A stretch of DNA of 64,000 bases from Pontederia crassipes (GCA_030549335.1 CM060195.1:7099001-7163000), one strand, 5' to 3'. Positions 1 to 13,412 are shown, counted from the stretch's first letter. Made by a program: numbers and translations. The notes: generated by a model from the letters alone, not told the origin.

Positions 1-541
1 ATTATTATTTATTTTCCCTCTATTGTTAAGCAAATCGAAGGTACAAACGCCCAAAATAATATGCGGCACCGATCAAATCCAACGGAAATCAATCTTTCAG
101 TAAAATAAATAATAATGTATTACGATAAACCTACGGATCCCTCCTACGTACCTCGTAGCCATTCGACGTTGAATCATACCTTGCCATGCCTCTGTCGTCG
201 GACACCAAGAACTCATAGAAAAGAAAACTCTTTTGACGATCGACTCTAAGGATTTATTTATAGGGCTCTTAAATCTTTATCTCCAATCCATCTATAACTT
301 ACAATCCTAATCAAATTTAATCTTTTAATTAATCCCTTTTAACAATTTTAATTTATTTTAGTAATTAAATAATTTCGAATTTAAATAAATATCCCATAAT
401 ACATTTTTATCCTTAATTAAACTCCTCCCCTATTTTCCTTTATTTTCGGAATTATTTATTATAATAATATTAATGGTCATTTTTCTCAAAATAAATAATA
501 AAATATTATTTTTCTAACTCTCAAAAATTGGGGTCGTTATA
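1..541 (-). repeat. Part of the 3' LTR of the left Tekay-type element
   Basis: Same as 5891-6431 with about 9 substitutions and no length change. Ends GGTCGTTATA, directly followed by a pyrimidine-rich stretch that is the polypurine tract on the minus strand. Confidence 0.9.
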
Positions 542-2687
542 TCATAATCTCCTTAAAAATAAATTCGTCCTTGAATTTGCGTAAAAGAAACTACATCATC
601 TACATAACAAATTTGAAAAAAAATCTTTTCTGATTTCAACTTTCCGTTTTAAAATATCATCTTCATCTTCATGATGTGTCCTACGTATGTTAGATCTCCA
701 TTTTGATTCAATTCTTGTAATCTCACTATGTCAGCCTACTATTTTTGTCTCATGTGGACTACCTTCAATATTTCTTGATGAAGCAAATTTCTCAGTATTC
801 CTTCAGTTATTTCTTTTCATGACAATAACTACTATGCATCAGCTTTGCTCCAACGTGAGTGACATGATCTATCATATACACATCGCTGCGAAGGTGTCAT
901 GTCTAATGTCGGAGTCATGACTGTTGCCACATACTAACTGTACCGGCGGGAGCTAGTTGTTCCAACTATCACTCCGGTCTAATGCATAATTTCAGAACAT
1001 ATTTTCTAAGGCTTGAATTGTCCATTCAAACTACTCATCCATATGTGGATGGAAGGCAACGTAGAAATTCAACCACATCCCAATTGCTCTATAGATGCTC
1101 CATCAGAATTGGACTATGCACTGTAAATTCTTATCCGACGCAATGGATCAATACTCCATGTAATCGGATAACCTCCTTAAAAAAAATGAATGTCTTTTGA
1201 TGGACTAACATTTCTCTAATGGGCATGGCATCGACTATCTTAACTTATCAATCCTCTATTATCTATATCATATTGTGTCTATGCTGAGCCTTCTAATAAC
1301 ATCCATCGTTATTTTTCTTTTCAATGCTATTGAGGATTTTCAAGCTCTTGTAGTACACCATGTGACCTCTGATGCTCCACTTTCATTTTTTGACCTTTCA
1401 TAGTAATTTCGATTGCATGTAAGATGTGTTGCTATCTTTGCACCATCATTACTAGTTACTAGACTGACTTGGATGATACAATTGCTCATTATTCATATTC
1501 TATCGGCTCACCTCCAAATGAGCAAGTGATCTTTTTGCTTAAGATATTCTCAACTGAGTTTGCTTTGTAGTCGATGGCAAACTCGTAACCTTTGAGCAAT
1601 TTGATCCATCTCTTTCTTTTCGACACATGTTCGAAAGTGTACCTCAACCTTGGTGGTTCGTGGAGAATTCAAACTCTTCACCCTACACATTGTGTCACCG
1701 ATTCTTGGGGTGAAGATCACAATTGCTAATTCGATATCTAATCGTCTTAATGTGTTGGCAACTATCTTCTTCCTATATAGCATCAAGACTCATGCCATGC
1801 GGGGGTTGTATGCATGGTTGTGGGCGACATAACCTCGGCCTGAAGGTCTTTTCAAAAGAAGGACATCGTTGTCAATTTCTTCTCCAATTCTTAAAACCTA
1901 TTTTTTAGCCTTTCCTGAGTCATTCAAATTTTTATATCTTTTTGCCCTTCTTGGTAAGGTTCGTCCATGGCAATACTATCGTGTAGTAATCTGGTGCGAC
2001 TCTCCGCTAATATTCTGCAAGTCTAATGCGACTGTTCAAAAATATCTTGCAAGTCTAAGGATGTTTTTTTTCCTCTTTAACACGTCCATTAGTTGAATCC
2101 ATTTGATTATAGCATTCATCTTTTGATATTCCATCTATGCGATATTTTTGGAGAACATTATCTCATTCTGCCAAAATTTGTATTTCGATACTTTGACGCA
2201 TACTTATTTCTCTTAATGTTTGCAGTGCAATCTGCAAGTGTTCTGCATGTTCCTCTAGGCTTGACGAATATATTGGAATATCATCGATCTTGGGTTAACC
2301 AATGTAGTAATAACTATACTATAATTTTTCAACATACTTGGATGTTGTCCTTCTTCCATACCATTATGTGTGCACTCCATCACTTTTTTCTATTGAGTTC
2401 GAGTGCTCAACTTTTTACGGTAAATTATGAGCACCAACTAATCGATAACCTCCTTAGAAATATTGTCATATGAGTGCTTCCATTAAACACTCTACTTTTC
2501 AATGGTCAATTATTATTATTACTTTTTTAATGAAAAGTAAACTATAAACTATATTCATTCTACATGCTATTTGGATATGCAAAATATCTAAAGACTAGTT
2601 GGAGTGGAGATTACAATTTCGACTTGATTAAGCTTCAAGTCATATGTTATAATCTATTTGGGTGATTTCAGCACTATTCTCGGAGGC

Positions 2688-3005
2688 CTATTGTTGTCGT
2701 AGAGGTTCGACCCATTTTGATTCATCGTAATCTCTTGCGAAGTGACTCATCTTGCCACAATTTAGGCATGCACCCGTCGCCCAATAACATTCACTGAGAT
2801 GCATTTTGTGGCAGTAGTTACATGATTCTCTATGTGGTGGAGGATCATTTCGTGTTGGATATGACCTTCCTCGATTGTAGTTTTCTTGATGCCGCTTCTC
2901 TCTTCTTTGATGTCTTCTATCTTTACTCCAAATATGATTCTTATCATTATCTATATCCTCTTGATTCGGTTGAGTTGTGTTTGTTATGTCATCATTTTCA
3001 AGCAT
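2688..3005 (-). pseudogene. Gag zinc-knuckle fragment of the left Tekay-type element
   Basis: About 105 codons on the minus strand: an acidic, Asn/Asp-rich stretch, then an Arg/His-rich basic stretch, then CNYCHKMHLSECYW and a nearby CLNCGKMSHFARD. The last has the C-x2-C-x4-H spacing of a retroviral CCHC knuckle, though its final Cys position is Asp. It belongs to the fossil element spanning 1-6431 and is not a host gene. Confidence 0.75.
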
Positions 3006-3889
3006 GGTAGCAAATTCTTTCGTAACTTGAAGGGTCTGATAGTTACAACATTTTACCCGTCCTCAGAGGTTTGGCTTGAGACCGTCCACCCATTACTTAA
3101 CGTGATTTCTCTCTGATTGACGTCGAGTACCATACTTCTCCAACTTTAAGAATTCGATCGTGTAGTCCTCGACTGTCATAGTATCCTATTATAGATCTCA
3201 ATATTCCTTCTATTTTCTCGCTCTTCGGGAAATAGGTAAATAGCGATCCTTGAATATCTTTTTAAACTTTCTCCAAGGAATCAGGTCCTTTCCGGAGAAT
3301 GTGCTAGCCTTTGTTGCTTTCCACCAATGCCTAGCGTCACATGTCAAACGCCTCGTAGCACATATAGTCTTGCAGTCTATTTTCATCAAAGTCTGATCAA
3401 TTTCTTCCAGCCACCTATAGGCTTCTCAAAGTCGCCCTTCCCGTCAAATTGGGGAGGCTGTAATCTGAGAAAACTTTTAACCATCTCTTTTCAATCATCG
3501 TGAGGAGAAACGTCATCACCATAGGTATTGCTATATTCTCTATATGTTGAACGAGATTCATATATTCCTCTTGATGTGTATCGGCCCATTCATTATTTAC
3601 TCATGGGCCTTGGATCGCTTGACCATCATCCTATGCATTTTGGGAATTGGTTCGTCGATATCTATTTCCCGGTCCACGATAAAGTTGATGAGAGGTCATC
3701 AACTTGAAAGGCATCTGTGCTCATCCAACAATAAACAATATGATACAATTCAATAAGTAAGAATTCAATATCGATATCGCAATGAAAAATTTACTTGACC
3801 CTACTAGATGGCTGCGGTGGTTGCTCGTGACAGTTGCACATGGACTCAATTCTATCTATTAGAGACAGCTAAGAAGTGTCTCTCCTTAG

Positions 3890-3901
3890 GCTCTGATACC
3901 T
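3890..3901 (-). other. Primer-binding site (initiator tRNA-Met) of the left Tekay-type element
   Basis: On the minus strand this reads GGTATCAGAGC, the usual plant tRNA-iMet primer site, two or three bases inside the LTR end at 3904. This fixes the element's orientation as minus. Confidence 0.85.
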
Positions 3902-3903
3902 TC

Positions 3904-6431
3904 TGTAACGCCCCGAGACCCATGTGACTTTCACGTGCTCAGCGTCGTCCCAAAGGCGCTATTCAATTTTCTATAAAATATTTTTGCAGAATATAAACAA
4001 TAAATGCGGAAGACTTTTTCAATAATAACAACTAATAATCCATTATATTCAAAATAATTAAAATATTAATAAGTTCACAATTCTAATAAATGCGGAAATA
4101 ATAAAAACTAGACAACTCAATCTAGAATATGTGCAACATTTGTCTATCACTGAGCATAGCCACCTGCAGGATCATCCTCTATCGAAGTACTCTCACCTGC
4201 ACAAATTCAAGTACAGGAAAATATCCATGAGTATAAAAATACTCAGTACGTAGGGTCTACTAAATAATCAATATGCTCAATCGAAAATAAGATATAATCA
4301 ATGATGAGTCAATTGAGCAATCAATACAATAATCAATTTACAATATAACGATTTATCAATATGAACAACTATATCAAGTTATGGTCAAAAGACCAATCAA
4401 TAGAGATAGCAATTAATAATTGCCTAATCAATTGGATCGATGATTCAATATAACAATAGGACAATAAAGTCATAAATCAATAGGAAGGATCAGAAAAAGA
4501 TCAGATGATCGATCAATATTGATTTAGCAATTAAATGTCTGATCACTATGACACTATTCAATTTAACAATTTTCAATTCAATATCAATGGTCATTGGTCA
4601 ATAACAATTCCATTCGATTCAATAGGCGGAGGCAATGCCAGTCAACGCCAGTATCCAAATGACCATGATCTATTCAATTCAATTCGATTTCAATCCAATT
4701 CAATTCGATTCGATTTTAATTTAATTCAATTCAATTTATAATGTTCAGAGTTATCCAATTCAATTAGGAGTGCTCGGTCAATTAAGGAAACTCCATGTCT
4801 CTTTCATGTAGGCCAGTGAGAGATCAGTGCCACGGCAAGCCACCCAACAATATAGCGCTAACAATTATTCGTGAATGGCGGGGGACCATGACCAAACACA
4901 GGACAGCCATAGTTTATCTAAAGGATGATGGCGCCTCAAACCTTTAGGTCCACTATCTGCCCCATTCAATTCAATTCAATAACAATATGGCCCGGGGGCT
5001 TGAAGTCAATCAGAGAACATAGAGATTCAACAGCTTTCAGCTTTTATCTTATTTACCTATGACGTCTATCTTTCAGCAGTTTAATTTAGGTGAAACAAGA
5101 CCCAATCAGAAAGACTACCGGATCGATATCAAAATCAATGATAAGATCGGATATGATAATAAAATAGGATCAGATATGATGACAATATGATTTGATAAGA
5201 TAATACTATTATCAGGTATGATAATAATATAATCAAGTATAGTGATAATTTAATCAGGATCAATCAATAAGAATACAATCAATATATCATATTTAAATAA
5301 TAATAGATAATCAAAATATACTAACGAAGACCGATTCAATAATATAATCAATATATCACAATATGAATAGGAAGATAAATATAAAAATCTAATAATTATA
5401 AATTATAAATAAATAACCCTCGGTTTTTTTTTCAATGTCTTTGTCTAGTTAAAAAAAATTCGATTAACGAATTCTTCCTTCTTGAATAAATCAAAGTCTA
5501 AAATTTCTTTCTCATATTTTTATTATATTTTTTTCTTGCTACTTTGTTTCTGTGATAGCAGAGATATCCAATTCCTTGCCTATTGCACTTTCCTCTCTCC
5601 TATTTCCTCTCTTTCCTATTGTTCCTTTTTTTTTTATTCTCCCTTATGGCCTTACCCTCTTCCTTACTTCTTTGATTCCTTTTTTTTTATTCTCTAATAG
5701 CCTACGGCTGCAATCCCTATGCTCTCTCCAATCTTTCCCTTCCTAGAACTTTTTTTCCTTTTGTTTTCTTAATTCTTTATTTCTACTGGACGCATATTGT
5801 TCAACCAAAGTGATGCGCGACGTGATTACTCTTTTTTTTTCAATTCTCTCTCCGGAGCACTTGCGCCACGCCCTGAACATGTCCCAAGGTATTATTATTT
5901 ATTTTCCCTCTATTGTTAAGCAAATCGAAGGTACAAACGCTCAAAATAATATGCGGCACCGATCAAATCCAACGGAAATCAATCTTTCAGTAAAATAAAT
6001 AATAATGTATTACGATAAACCTACGGATCTCCCCTACGTACCTCGTAGCCGTTCGACGTTGAATCATGCATTGCCATGCCTCTGTCGTCGGACACCAAGA
6101 ACTCATAGAAAAGAAAACTCTTTTGACGATCGACTCTAAGGATTTATTTATAGGGCTCTTAAATCTTTATCTCCAATCCATCTATAACTTACAATCCTAA
6201 TCAAATTTAATCTTTTAATTAATCCCTTTTAACAATTTTAATTTATTTTAGTAATTAAATAATTCCGAATTTAAATAAATATCCCATAATACATTTTTAT
6301 CCTTAATTAAACTCCTCCCCTATTTTCCTTTATTTTCGGAATTATTTATTATAATAATATTAATGGTCATTTTTCTCAAAATAAATAATAAAATATTATT
6401 TTTCTAACTCTCAAAAATTAGGGTCGTTACA
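3904..6431 (-). repeat. 5' LTR of the left Tekay-type element (2528 bp)
   Basis: Begins TGTAACGCCCC and ends GGGTCGTTACA on the plus strand, giving the TG...CA ends of an LTR. Its right 541 bp are repeated at the left window edge. It contains an AATTC-rich stretch (about 4555-4740) and a pyrimidine-rich stretch (about 5480-5780). Small open frames inside it show no resemblance to any protein. Confidence 0.9.
4555..4740. repeat. AATTC/GATTC-rich low-complexity stretch inside an LTR
   Basis: Many imperfect repeats of TTCAATTC and ATTCGATT; weaker copies recur near 4965-4982. It lies within the 2.5 kb LTR. Confidence 0.6.
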
Positions 6432-6818
6432 CATAATTTTTCATGTATATTTTTCTTGTCTTCCTGGCTTAATCATGGCCAGTTCATGCCGACTTGTCTT
6501 TATTTGACGAAATGATACGTCTAGGCAGGCCAAAAATGTGAACCGAAGTGTTTCTCGTTTTAACTAAGATTTATTCATATCACTTTCGTTCAAACGTCGA
6601 GTGCTACTAGTCCGAACATCGATGAGTCTAAGTGTACTACGTGCAAAATGACGGTATTATTTATTACTTGGGCCAAGCAAAAAATGAAGGCGATCTGTTC
6701 TCGTGTCCAAAGTGCAGACTCGGTCCAAATAATTGACCTCTTAGTCAAATTGTGGGCTGGAGTCTCGAAGGCAAACCCTTACCCTTGTTAGCGTCCGAAA
6801 CCAGCATTCTAGTTTAAG
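6432..6818. other. Intergenic, no gene seen
   Basis: DNA right of the Tekay LTR. No convincing coding frame or recognised repeat. Confidence 0.5.
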
Positions 6819-7491
6819 ACTCCGTTTCATAATATCAAAAAATATTTTAAATAGTATTTAGAGATTCAAATATTATTTTTGTGTTTGGTAAGAGACATAA
6901 ATAAGTAAATTTTAATGTTTTGAATGAAAATATTAAAAAAAAGTAACTATCGCTAAATTAGCGTTTAGATGTTATTTTTTTTTCCAATTTTGCCATGCAT
7001 TACTTCTTTCTTAACTTATCTTATTATTTTCTTATTTTTATTTTATCACCGTTCAATTATATTCATTTTATATTCATATAATTTAATTAGTTATAAACTA
7101 TTTATTTATTAACAATGGATAAAGAATTAATTTTTAACAATTAATATTTTCAATCATGTTTACATTATATACAATTTACTGTAAATATAATTTTTTTATG
7201 TATTTTGAATATTAGTTATGAAATTTTATTTATTTCATCGAGATATTAATTATTTACCTATTAAATTATAATAAATTTGTATAACAATTAAATTGGATAA
7301 TTTATTGTATGTTCATTTATGTTATTTTATATCCATCAACTAATTCTAACGTTAAATTTACCAAACGTTTATTTATTAATATCCTAAATGAATGGTTAAA
7401 CACTGATTATTATTCACTATCCGCTATTTAAATAGCTATCCACTATTAAATCGTTATTCGCTTATCAAAATGTTGATATTATCAACAGAGC
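6819..7491. mobile_element. Probable MITE (hAT-like), about 670 bp, weak ends
   Basis: The left end reads GACTCCGTTTCATAATATCA and the right end, reversed, GGCTCTGTTGATAATATCA. These inverted repeats match well and resemble the GGCTCYGTTT ends common among plant hAT MITEs. The interior is AT-rich and non-coding. I could not find a clean 8-bp target duplication, so the exact borders are uncertain. Confidence 0.5.
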
Positions 7492-8408
7492 CTAAATATA
7501 TGCTTTATATACATGTTTGATTTTGTATGAGGGTAAAATAGAAATTAAATTGATTTTTTTTTTATCTTCAAAGGAGTTGTTTAAACCGAAGATGGTATTT
7601 TGTAAAGACATAAGACTATTAAATTGAATTAAAATTAATCAAGACAATTGATTATTAAATATATATAATAATTTCCAACACCTTAATGAATGATAAATAT
7701 AATAATTTTATTATAATAACTTCGTCTGTTTAATTGAGTATTTGTTTCGTTCGTTGAAATTTGTAGTATTTAGTTAAGCGGCAAATCAATGTCAATTATC
7801 TAAGGTGATAAAATAATTATTACTAACATAATTGTTTAGACATCAGGTAATCATTCAAATTTCTTTCAAATAATTAAGGTAACTATTATTCTGTGAAACC
7901 GGTTGTTCAAGAAAAAAAATTAATTATTAGAGTTTGACCATTAGCGATATGTATCCATATAATTACGAAGAAATGATTTGAAAATAACAATTTAGTTCTA
8001 ATCATTAAGAGTGATACTTAAACTTATTTAGTAAAATAATATGTAATATTACAAATAGCATTATCATGCAATTTCGTAACCTTCTTCATTGATGTTTTAC
8101 ATAATTGTTAGCAATAACATATATATAACATTAAGTAGGATATAATGAGTAATTAATAAAAATATCATAGGGATAATTGGATGTCCAAACTAGGTTTGAA
8201 TTTATGTGGATATAAAAAAATAAATATATATATAATGAATATTTTTTATAAAAAAATATTTGAACTATTCATCATATATAGTAATTTTGAACGTTTATCC
8301 ACATTTATTGTCTTCTGTTGAATATACAATAGAATAATGCTGAACTAATCATTATTTTGCATTACTGATAAATAAAATTTCAAAAAGTAATAATAAATAT
8401 TAAAAGAT
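7492..8408. other. AT-rich intergenic DNA, no gene seen
   Basis: Very AT-rich, with many stops in all frames and no family recognised. Confidence 0.5.
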
Positions 8409-9360
8409 GCCAGGGTGAAAGTATTCTGAGTCGGATCGAATTTTTGGTAAAAAAACACCAGCTTGGATCACTTTTTAAAATTAAAAAAAATCATCCTAAA
8501 ATCAGTCAGAAAAATAAAAACCACCTTTTATCAGACTGATTCTTTCGGATGCTTTTTTTTCAGACCTTACTTTTATATAACTATATTTTAAAAATATATA
8601 CAATAAATTAAAATTAACATAAAAATTTTAATTTTATGTTAAATATAAAATGTACTACTAAAATTTTGAAGTTTTCTAATTAGAGTTTGATAATGTGATA
8701 AAGGATATATATTTATATACAAAAATTTATTATATGTATAATAAAAATTTGATAAGTAATGAATTAATTGTATAAATGAAAAAAATTGGGCTCCATGACT
8801 TTAGGGGTAAAAGTAGTTCGGGTCGATTCGGATTTTTGGTCTAAAAAAATCAATCGCTATTTTTCAGGTCAGTTTTTAAAATTAGAAAGGCCACCCTAAA
8901 ACCATTTTGAAAAAATAAAAATTGCCCTTTAGCGGATCGGTTTTTTCGGATGGTTTTTTCAGAGCCCTACTTTTATATAATTATATTTTAAAAATATATT
9001 TAATAATAAAATAAAATTAATATAAAAATATTTAATTTTATATTAAATATAAAATATACTACTAAAATTTTAAAATTATTAAATTACAGTTTGATAATAT
9101 GATAGAAAAGTATGAAATTTTATACAAAAAAATATTATATCTATAATAAAAGAATTAATAACATATGTATTAATTATATAAATAAAAATCGGACTCCACG
9201 GGCCCCTACGGTTTTTTCGAATGGGGCCATAATTTTAGCGGGTGGATTTTAATTTATTAAAAATCGCCCTAAATCATATACGGACCCCTAATTTTCAATT
9301 TTTTCGGTTCGGTTTTTTCGGGTCGGATGGATTTTTCGAATTGATCGGGTTTTTCTTACA
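8409..9360. repeat. Tandem repeat with a unit of about 400 bp, two copies and a partial third
   Basis: The anchor ACTTTTATATAA occurs with its TTTTATATAA at 8571 and 8971, exactly 400 bp apart. The surrounding sequence aligns throughout, including the GGATCGAATTTTTGGT-like start, the GGATGSTTTTTTCAGA segment and the TACTACTAAAATTTT segment. Unit 1 is about 8409-8804 and unit 2 about 8805-9210. A third, shorter copy follows to about 9360. Copies differ noticeably, so the array is old. Each unit carries GGTTTTTTCGGATGG-like pieces found in plant MITEs, so it may be a tandemly duplicated transposon. Confidence 0.7.
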
Positions 9361-10007
9361 TTGCTTTCGAATGATAAAAATGCAAGAAGAAGAAACATAT
9401 TTATAGGCTTGAAAGGTACTTCACGAAGGGATGCGTCTAGTGTCTTTTTGTCCAAAAATATATTATTAATGAAAGGATTCATTTAATTCCTTTTCATATA
9501 TGGACACACTTTATGATAAAAGGACACATCTATTAGTATGTGAACACATATCAATGGACACATTTTATGATGAAATGATGCATCTATTTAAGTGTGAATA
9601 TAACTCGTAAAATATGAATACACCTATTCAAGTGACTTTTCATCTAAGAATATTCTTTTATTAATGAGATAAATCATTTATGACATCATTTTACTTATAA
9701 CACATGTGAACATGTCTTTTCATTCAATATTATAATATTTCATTAACGAAAAGATGTTATGTTGATACTTAACTAATTGGTACGAACACATTTATCAAAT
9801 GTTTAAAATTTGAAATCTTCAAATTCCAATAACATCTTCAAACGCACGGTCTCTCTCGCCGATTGCCGCGAAGTGGCATACTTTTCCGACAGGGCGTGTT
9901 TATCATCTCCTTGTGTTGTTGATTTTATAGTTAAGATGTGCAGATGGGCTCTGATACAATTATAATGCAATCCTCAACGAAGTTGAGTGCTCATACTCCG
10001 AACACCG
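9361..10007. other. Intergenic, no gene seen
   Basis: Contains imperfectly repeated phrases such as GGACACATTTTATGATGAAA and TGAACACATATC (about 9495-9720) that suggest an old tandem or inverted repeat. No family was recognised. Confidence 0.4.
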
Positions 10008-10010
10008 TCA

Positions 10011-10440
10011 ATGTTCAGAAAAAAAAGAAATAAGAGAAAGGAGATGTTTCTTATCATTGCATCGTGCGTGGGAGGAGCTGCTCTTGCATTTGCTTTTGTT
10101 GCAATTCTTTTCTCGTGTATATATGTAGTTCAGGACTTCAGGCATCAAAGGAGATCAAAGAAGTTGGAGTTGAATTGGTTCCCGTCCCCCACCCGCACTC
10201 TCATATGGGCCACCCTGAAACAAAGGTATCAGCTCGAAGCATCAGGCCCTTCTCTATGGCTAGGACGGTTGCTAGCTTTTCTTTTCCAAACACAAGAACT
10301 TTGATCAGAAGTTGGCGATTGGTGTTGCCAGCTTTTGAAAAGTTTACGAGGGAGCTATGGGACCGAGATAGAGATGCCCTCAATCTTACGCCGAACGCAA
10401 AGAAAGGTGGGTTTTACTCGCCCAGAGGCAAAGAACGATA
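10011..10440 (+). pseudogene. Possible remnant of a membrane-anchored protein (unrecognised)
   Basis: A reading frame from an ATG at 10011 starts with a basic stretch (MFRKKRNKRKE), then one clear membrane segment of about 24 residues (IIASCVGGAALAFAFVAILF and following), then a basic juxtamembrane stretch (RHQRRSKK). Past about 10150 the sequence reads more like protein in another frame (ETKVSARSIRPFSMAR, then FPNTRTLIRSWRLVLPAFEK). This suggests at least one frameshift. The layout of transmembrane helix, basic anchor and Ser/Arg-rich tail is seen in receptor-like kinases, but no kinase motif is present and I do not recognise the family. Confidence 0.25.
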
Positions 10441-10441
10441 A

Positions 10442-11613
10442 CACGATGTTCTTATTTCTACAAATTATTGAGTTTACATGGAATACAAAATCGCAGCAAT
10501 GCCACGCTGAAACTCCTCATTCTTATTATTTCATCTGTTTCGAGCGAAGAGAAACAACAAACAAATACGAGGAGACCAGTTGGACGCTCAGAGCAGCTTC
10601 AGGAGCAGAGGGATTGAGGAACAGCCTTTAATGTCATGATGGGATATCGAAAACCACATGTTTTGTCTAAAACCAACATGTTTAGTTTAACTTGTGAGAT
10701 TCAACTCATTCCTCTTTCTTGATCTTTGGACTATGGCTTGAACAGGTAATCGTTACATGATACCTAAACTACTGCTAAGTTCTGAAATTACATCCACTTT
10801 TTATTTGAACGTGCACATTTATTATCACAGTTTGGATGATGATATACACTTGCAACTTCTTGCAAATTAAGCAAATTCTTCGTAACCAAGTGCTTATTCA
10901 AGAGCATAATAATATTTCAACTGTAAGTATTCTACTGCATAAATAAACTAAACTTTTGCAGTTAATCTGTGATATTGATCATGGGTATTTACAGTAATAG
11001 ATAATCACACTTTACTTCAAAAAAAAAATCTGTGATATCGATTGGATATGGAGGGACATTGACTTTTTTTTTTAATCCAAGTCAATGCCCATGTTAAATT
11101 GGTCCTGGACTTTTCAATCAAAACTTAACCAAAGGATTCAAAATCTGCTTGATCAGCTCAATTACTATCCCAAATACCAGCTCAAATACTAGCATGAGTT
11201 GAGCTGGTACTTGGGCTACATTCTGGCAGCAGTTCGTTCATTTTCAAACTTCCCTTCGCTTAAATGAGGATCTAAGAAAAGTGTAGAAATAACCAAGATA
11301 TAGAATATTTTTTAAAGAAAGAAGAGATATAGAATTATAAGAGGAATCAAGATAAACCAACTCTAGGTGAACTTTGAAATCGTCAGACCTTAAGCTTCTA
11401 AATATCAAGATAATCCAACAGAAAGTGCATTTCTAATAACTCGGAAATGTTCTAAACACAGTTTCAACTAGCATGAACTGTGAGCCCATCAAGAAGACAA
11501 AGAAAACCTATGAAGATGTCCTTCCATGTACATGGTAAGTCAACATATATACCTACTGTAAATTAGTACTTTCAGATCAGTTTTGATCATCTGATGCTGC
11601 AAGCATCACTAGT
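10442..11613. other. Intergenic, including the 3' flank of the DUF1635 gene
   Basis: No coding frame is supported. A short inverted repeat (GACATTGACTT ... AAGTCAATGCC, about 11056-11092) could form a hairpin. Confidence 0.45.
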
Positions 11614-13412
11614 TCATTCAGACCTCTGTCTTTTGCCTGTATCCATAGGGATGTTAGCCAGTGATTGTGATGCATTCATGCATCTCTTAGCTGGATGCAA
11701 GCCAATCGGACCAGGATGAGACAACAGTGGCAACGCATTGACGTAAGACAGACCATTAGATCTATGAATCATATTGTTGTGTTTCAGAGCTACAGCCTCA
11801 TTGAGCTCGAGAGGTTTCATGACCACTGGAGGAATATGAAATTGTTGAACTGGCGGAGGGTTTCGCCATTCCGGAAGTGGCCCTGCCAACATGACAGTCT
11901 GCAGCAGGGGGCCTGCATCCAGAATTGACTGCACCAGATTCCCTTTCTCAGGCAGGGGCCTCTTAGGAACGAGGCTGTCAATAAGGGCAGAAGCCGGATC
12001 AGGTTCTCTCCTGGCGCTTGAGGTGATCACCTTGTTATCTGGGATCTTTGCTTGCTGCGGCTGCTGTTGCTGGACGATGTTGCAGCAATCGGCCATGTTC
12101 ATGCTTGAAAATTCAGGAGAGTTATCAGGGTCAAAAAAGGACTCGACAGGAGACGAACCGTATGAATGAGGGTTGGGTGTTCCGGACAGGTTATCGGATT
12201 CAGTGATACCGGAGCCAGCTCTGACTTGCCTCAGCTGCGGGGTACCAGGCTTGAGTTGTGCAGGGACATCAAAATTCTCAGCAAAGTTGGGTTGTCCGAT
12301 CTGCTGCAGAATGAGTTGCACTTGATGTTTGGCTTCATCCCTCTCCTTCGTCACCACCTTGACCATCTGCATCAGCTGATTGATTGTTTCCTCATTCTTC
12401 CTTTGCTCTTCCTTCCTGTTTTTCCTGTATGTTTCAAGCTCCATGGTAGCACACTGGAGCCTATACTTCAGGTCTTCAATGTTCTGTAGAAGAGAAATGG
12501 AAGAAAAATGCAAAGGACATTTAAGGTGCTTGCTCTTGAAGATGTGACTACATTTGAACAATTGGCTTCAATCTAAATGGCAGAACATGGGATTCCATGC
12601 AGGTTAGCATAAAACAATTTCATTTTTTTATTATCGAAAGCATGACTGTTTATTGTACAATCACATGAGCCTCGCAATTTTACTATTCTTCCTGATAAAT
12701 CAAACATTTCTTTTTTGAAGAGAATCTATTTACTGCTGTGGGGTACGAGACATGGCTATCAGAAACACCCAACCCATAACATTAGTGACACTGCACCAAC
12801 TCCTCCTTGTACCCCAGATGTCATTGTGAGCAGAGTTCCTGTTCACTTCTGTTCATACGACAAGAACGTGATAAATCTCTGCAAAAATATTTATTTCTTT
12901 CCTTCTGCACATAAGGGCCACGGCCAAATAGATTTTCACTCATAAGTAGTTGATGTAGGTCAACAATATCCACTCACCAAACTCTACAAGGGTTATCAAG
13001 AACAATAATCGCACAATGCGCAACCAGAGACACCAAAATCTCTCTCCCCCTGCATCTCCCTCCCTCCATGACAGAAAAGGAACATTTTTACATAAAAAAG
13101 AAGAAAGGGAAATTTCTTTCAGGGGGTTATAGTACGCTCAAGCATGCACAAAGAAGGATCCCAAAATTTAAGGTGGAGAATTGTTTGTCATTTAGATTCA
13201 GAAATTTTGGAAGGGAAGAACTGCAACTCTGGTTTCGTCACGAGAGCCAACGGAGGCCGATGACACAAATTTCCGTACGCCGGAGATTTATGGAGATACA
13301 AAACCGAGAAAGAGAAGCATACAAAGTATAAGAATTTTCTTTTCCATGCACGAACACGATTGAACACGGCAAACAACTATGTTCTACTCCAAACTTCACT
13401 TGCATAACATAA

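Larger units (their letters stand above)
1..6431 (-). mobile_element. Ty3/gypsy Tekay (Del)-type LTR retrotransposon, decayed, left end outside the window
   Basis: Seen: bases 1-541 match 5891-6431 with a constant offset of 5890, no gaps and about 9 mismatches. These are the same part of two LTRs. The right LTR (5' LTR in the minus-strand sense) is 3904-6431; the left LTR is cut by the window edge. LTR termini TGTAACGACCC and GGGGCGTTACA and the LTR length fit the Tekay/Del group. Next to the right LTR is a primer-binding site for initiator tRNA-Met. On the minus strand there is a gag zinc knuckle near 2690-3005. Weak pol similarity follows: RNase H-like around 1530-1800 and integrase-like around 1000-1250, judged by likeness to the second Tekay element at 62000-64000. 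A purine-rich tract (on minus) lies next to 541. The interior is only about 3.4 kb, short for the group. It is a broken fossil with many breaks. At 1.3e-8 substitutions per site per year, 1.7% LTR divergence would mean roughly 0.6 million years. Confidence 0.88.

Noticed and set aside
3890-3901. GCTCTGATACC as part of a tRNA gene
   Set aside because: No cloverleaf around it; its place next to an LTR makes it a primer-binding site.
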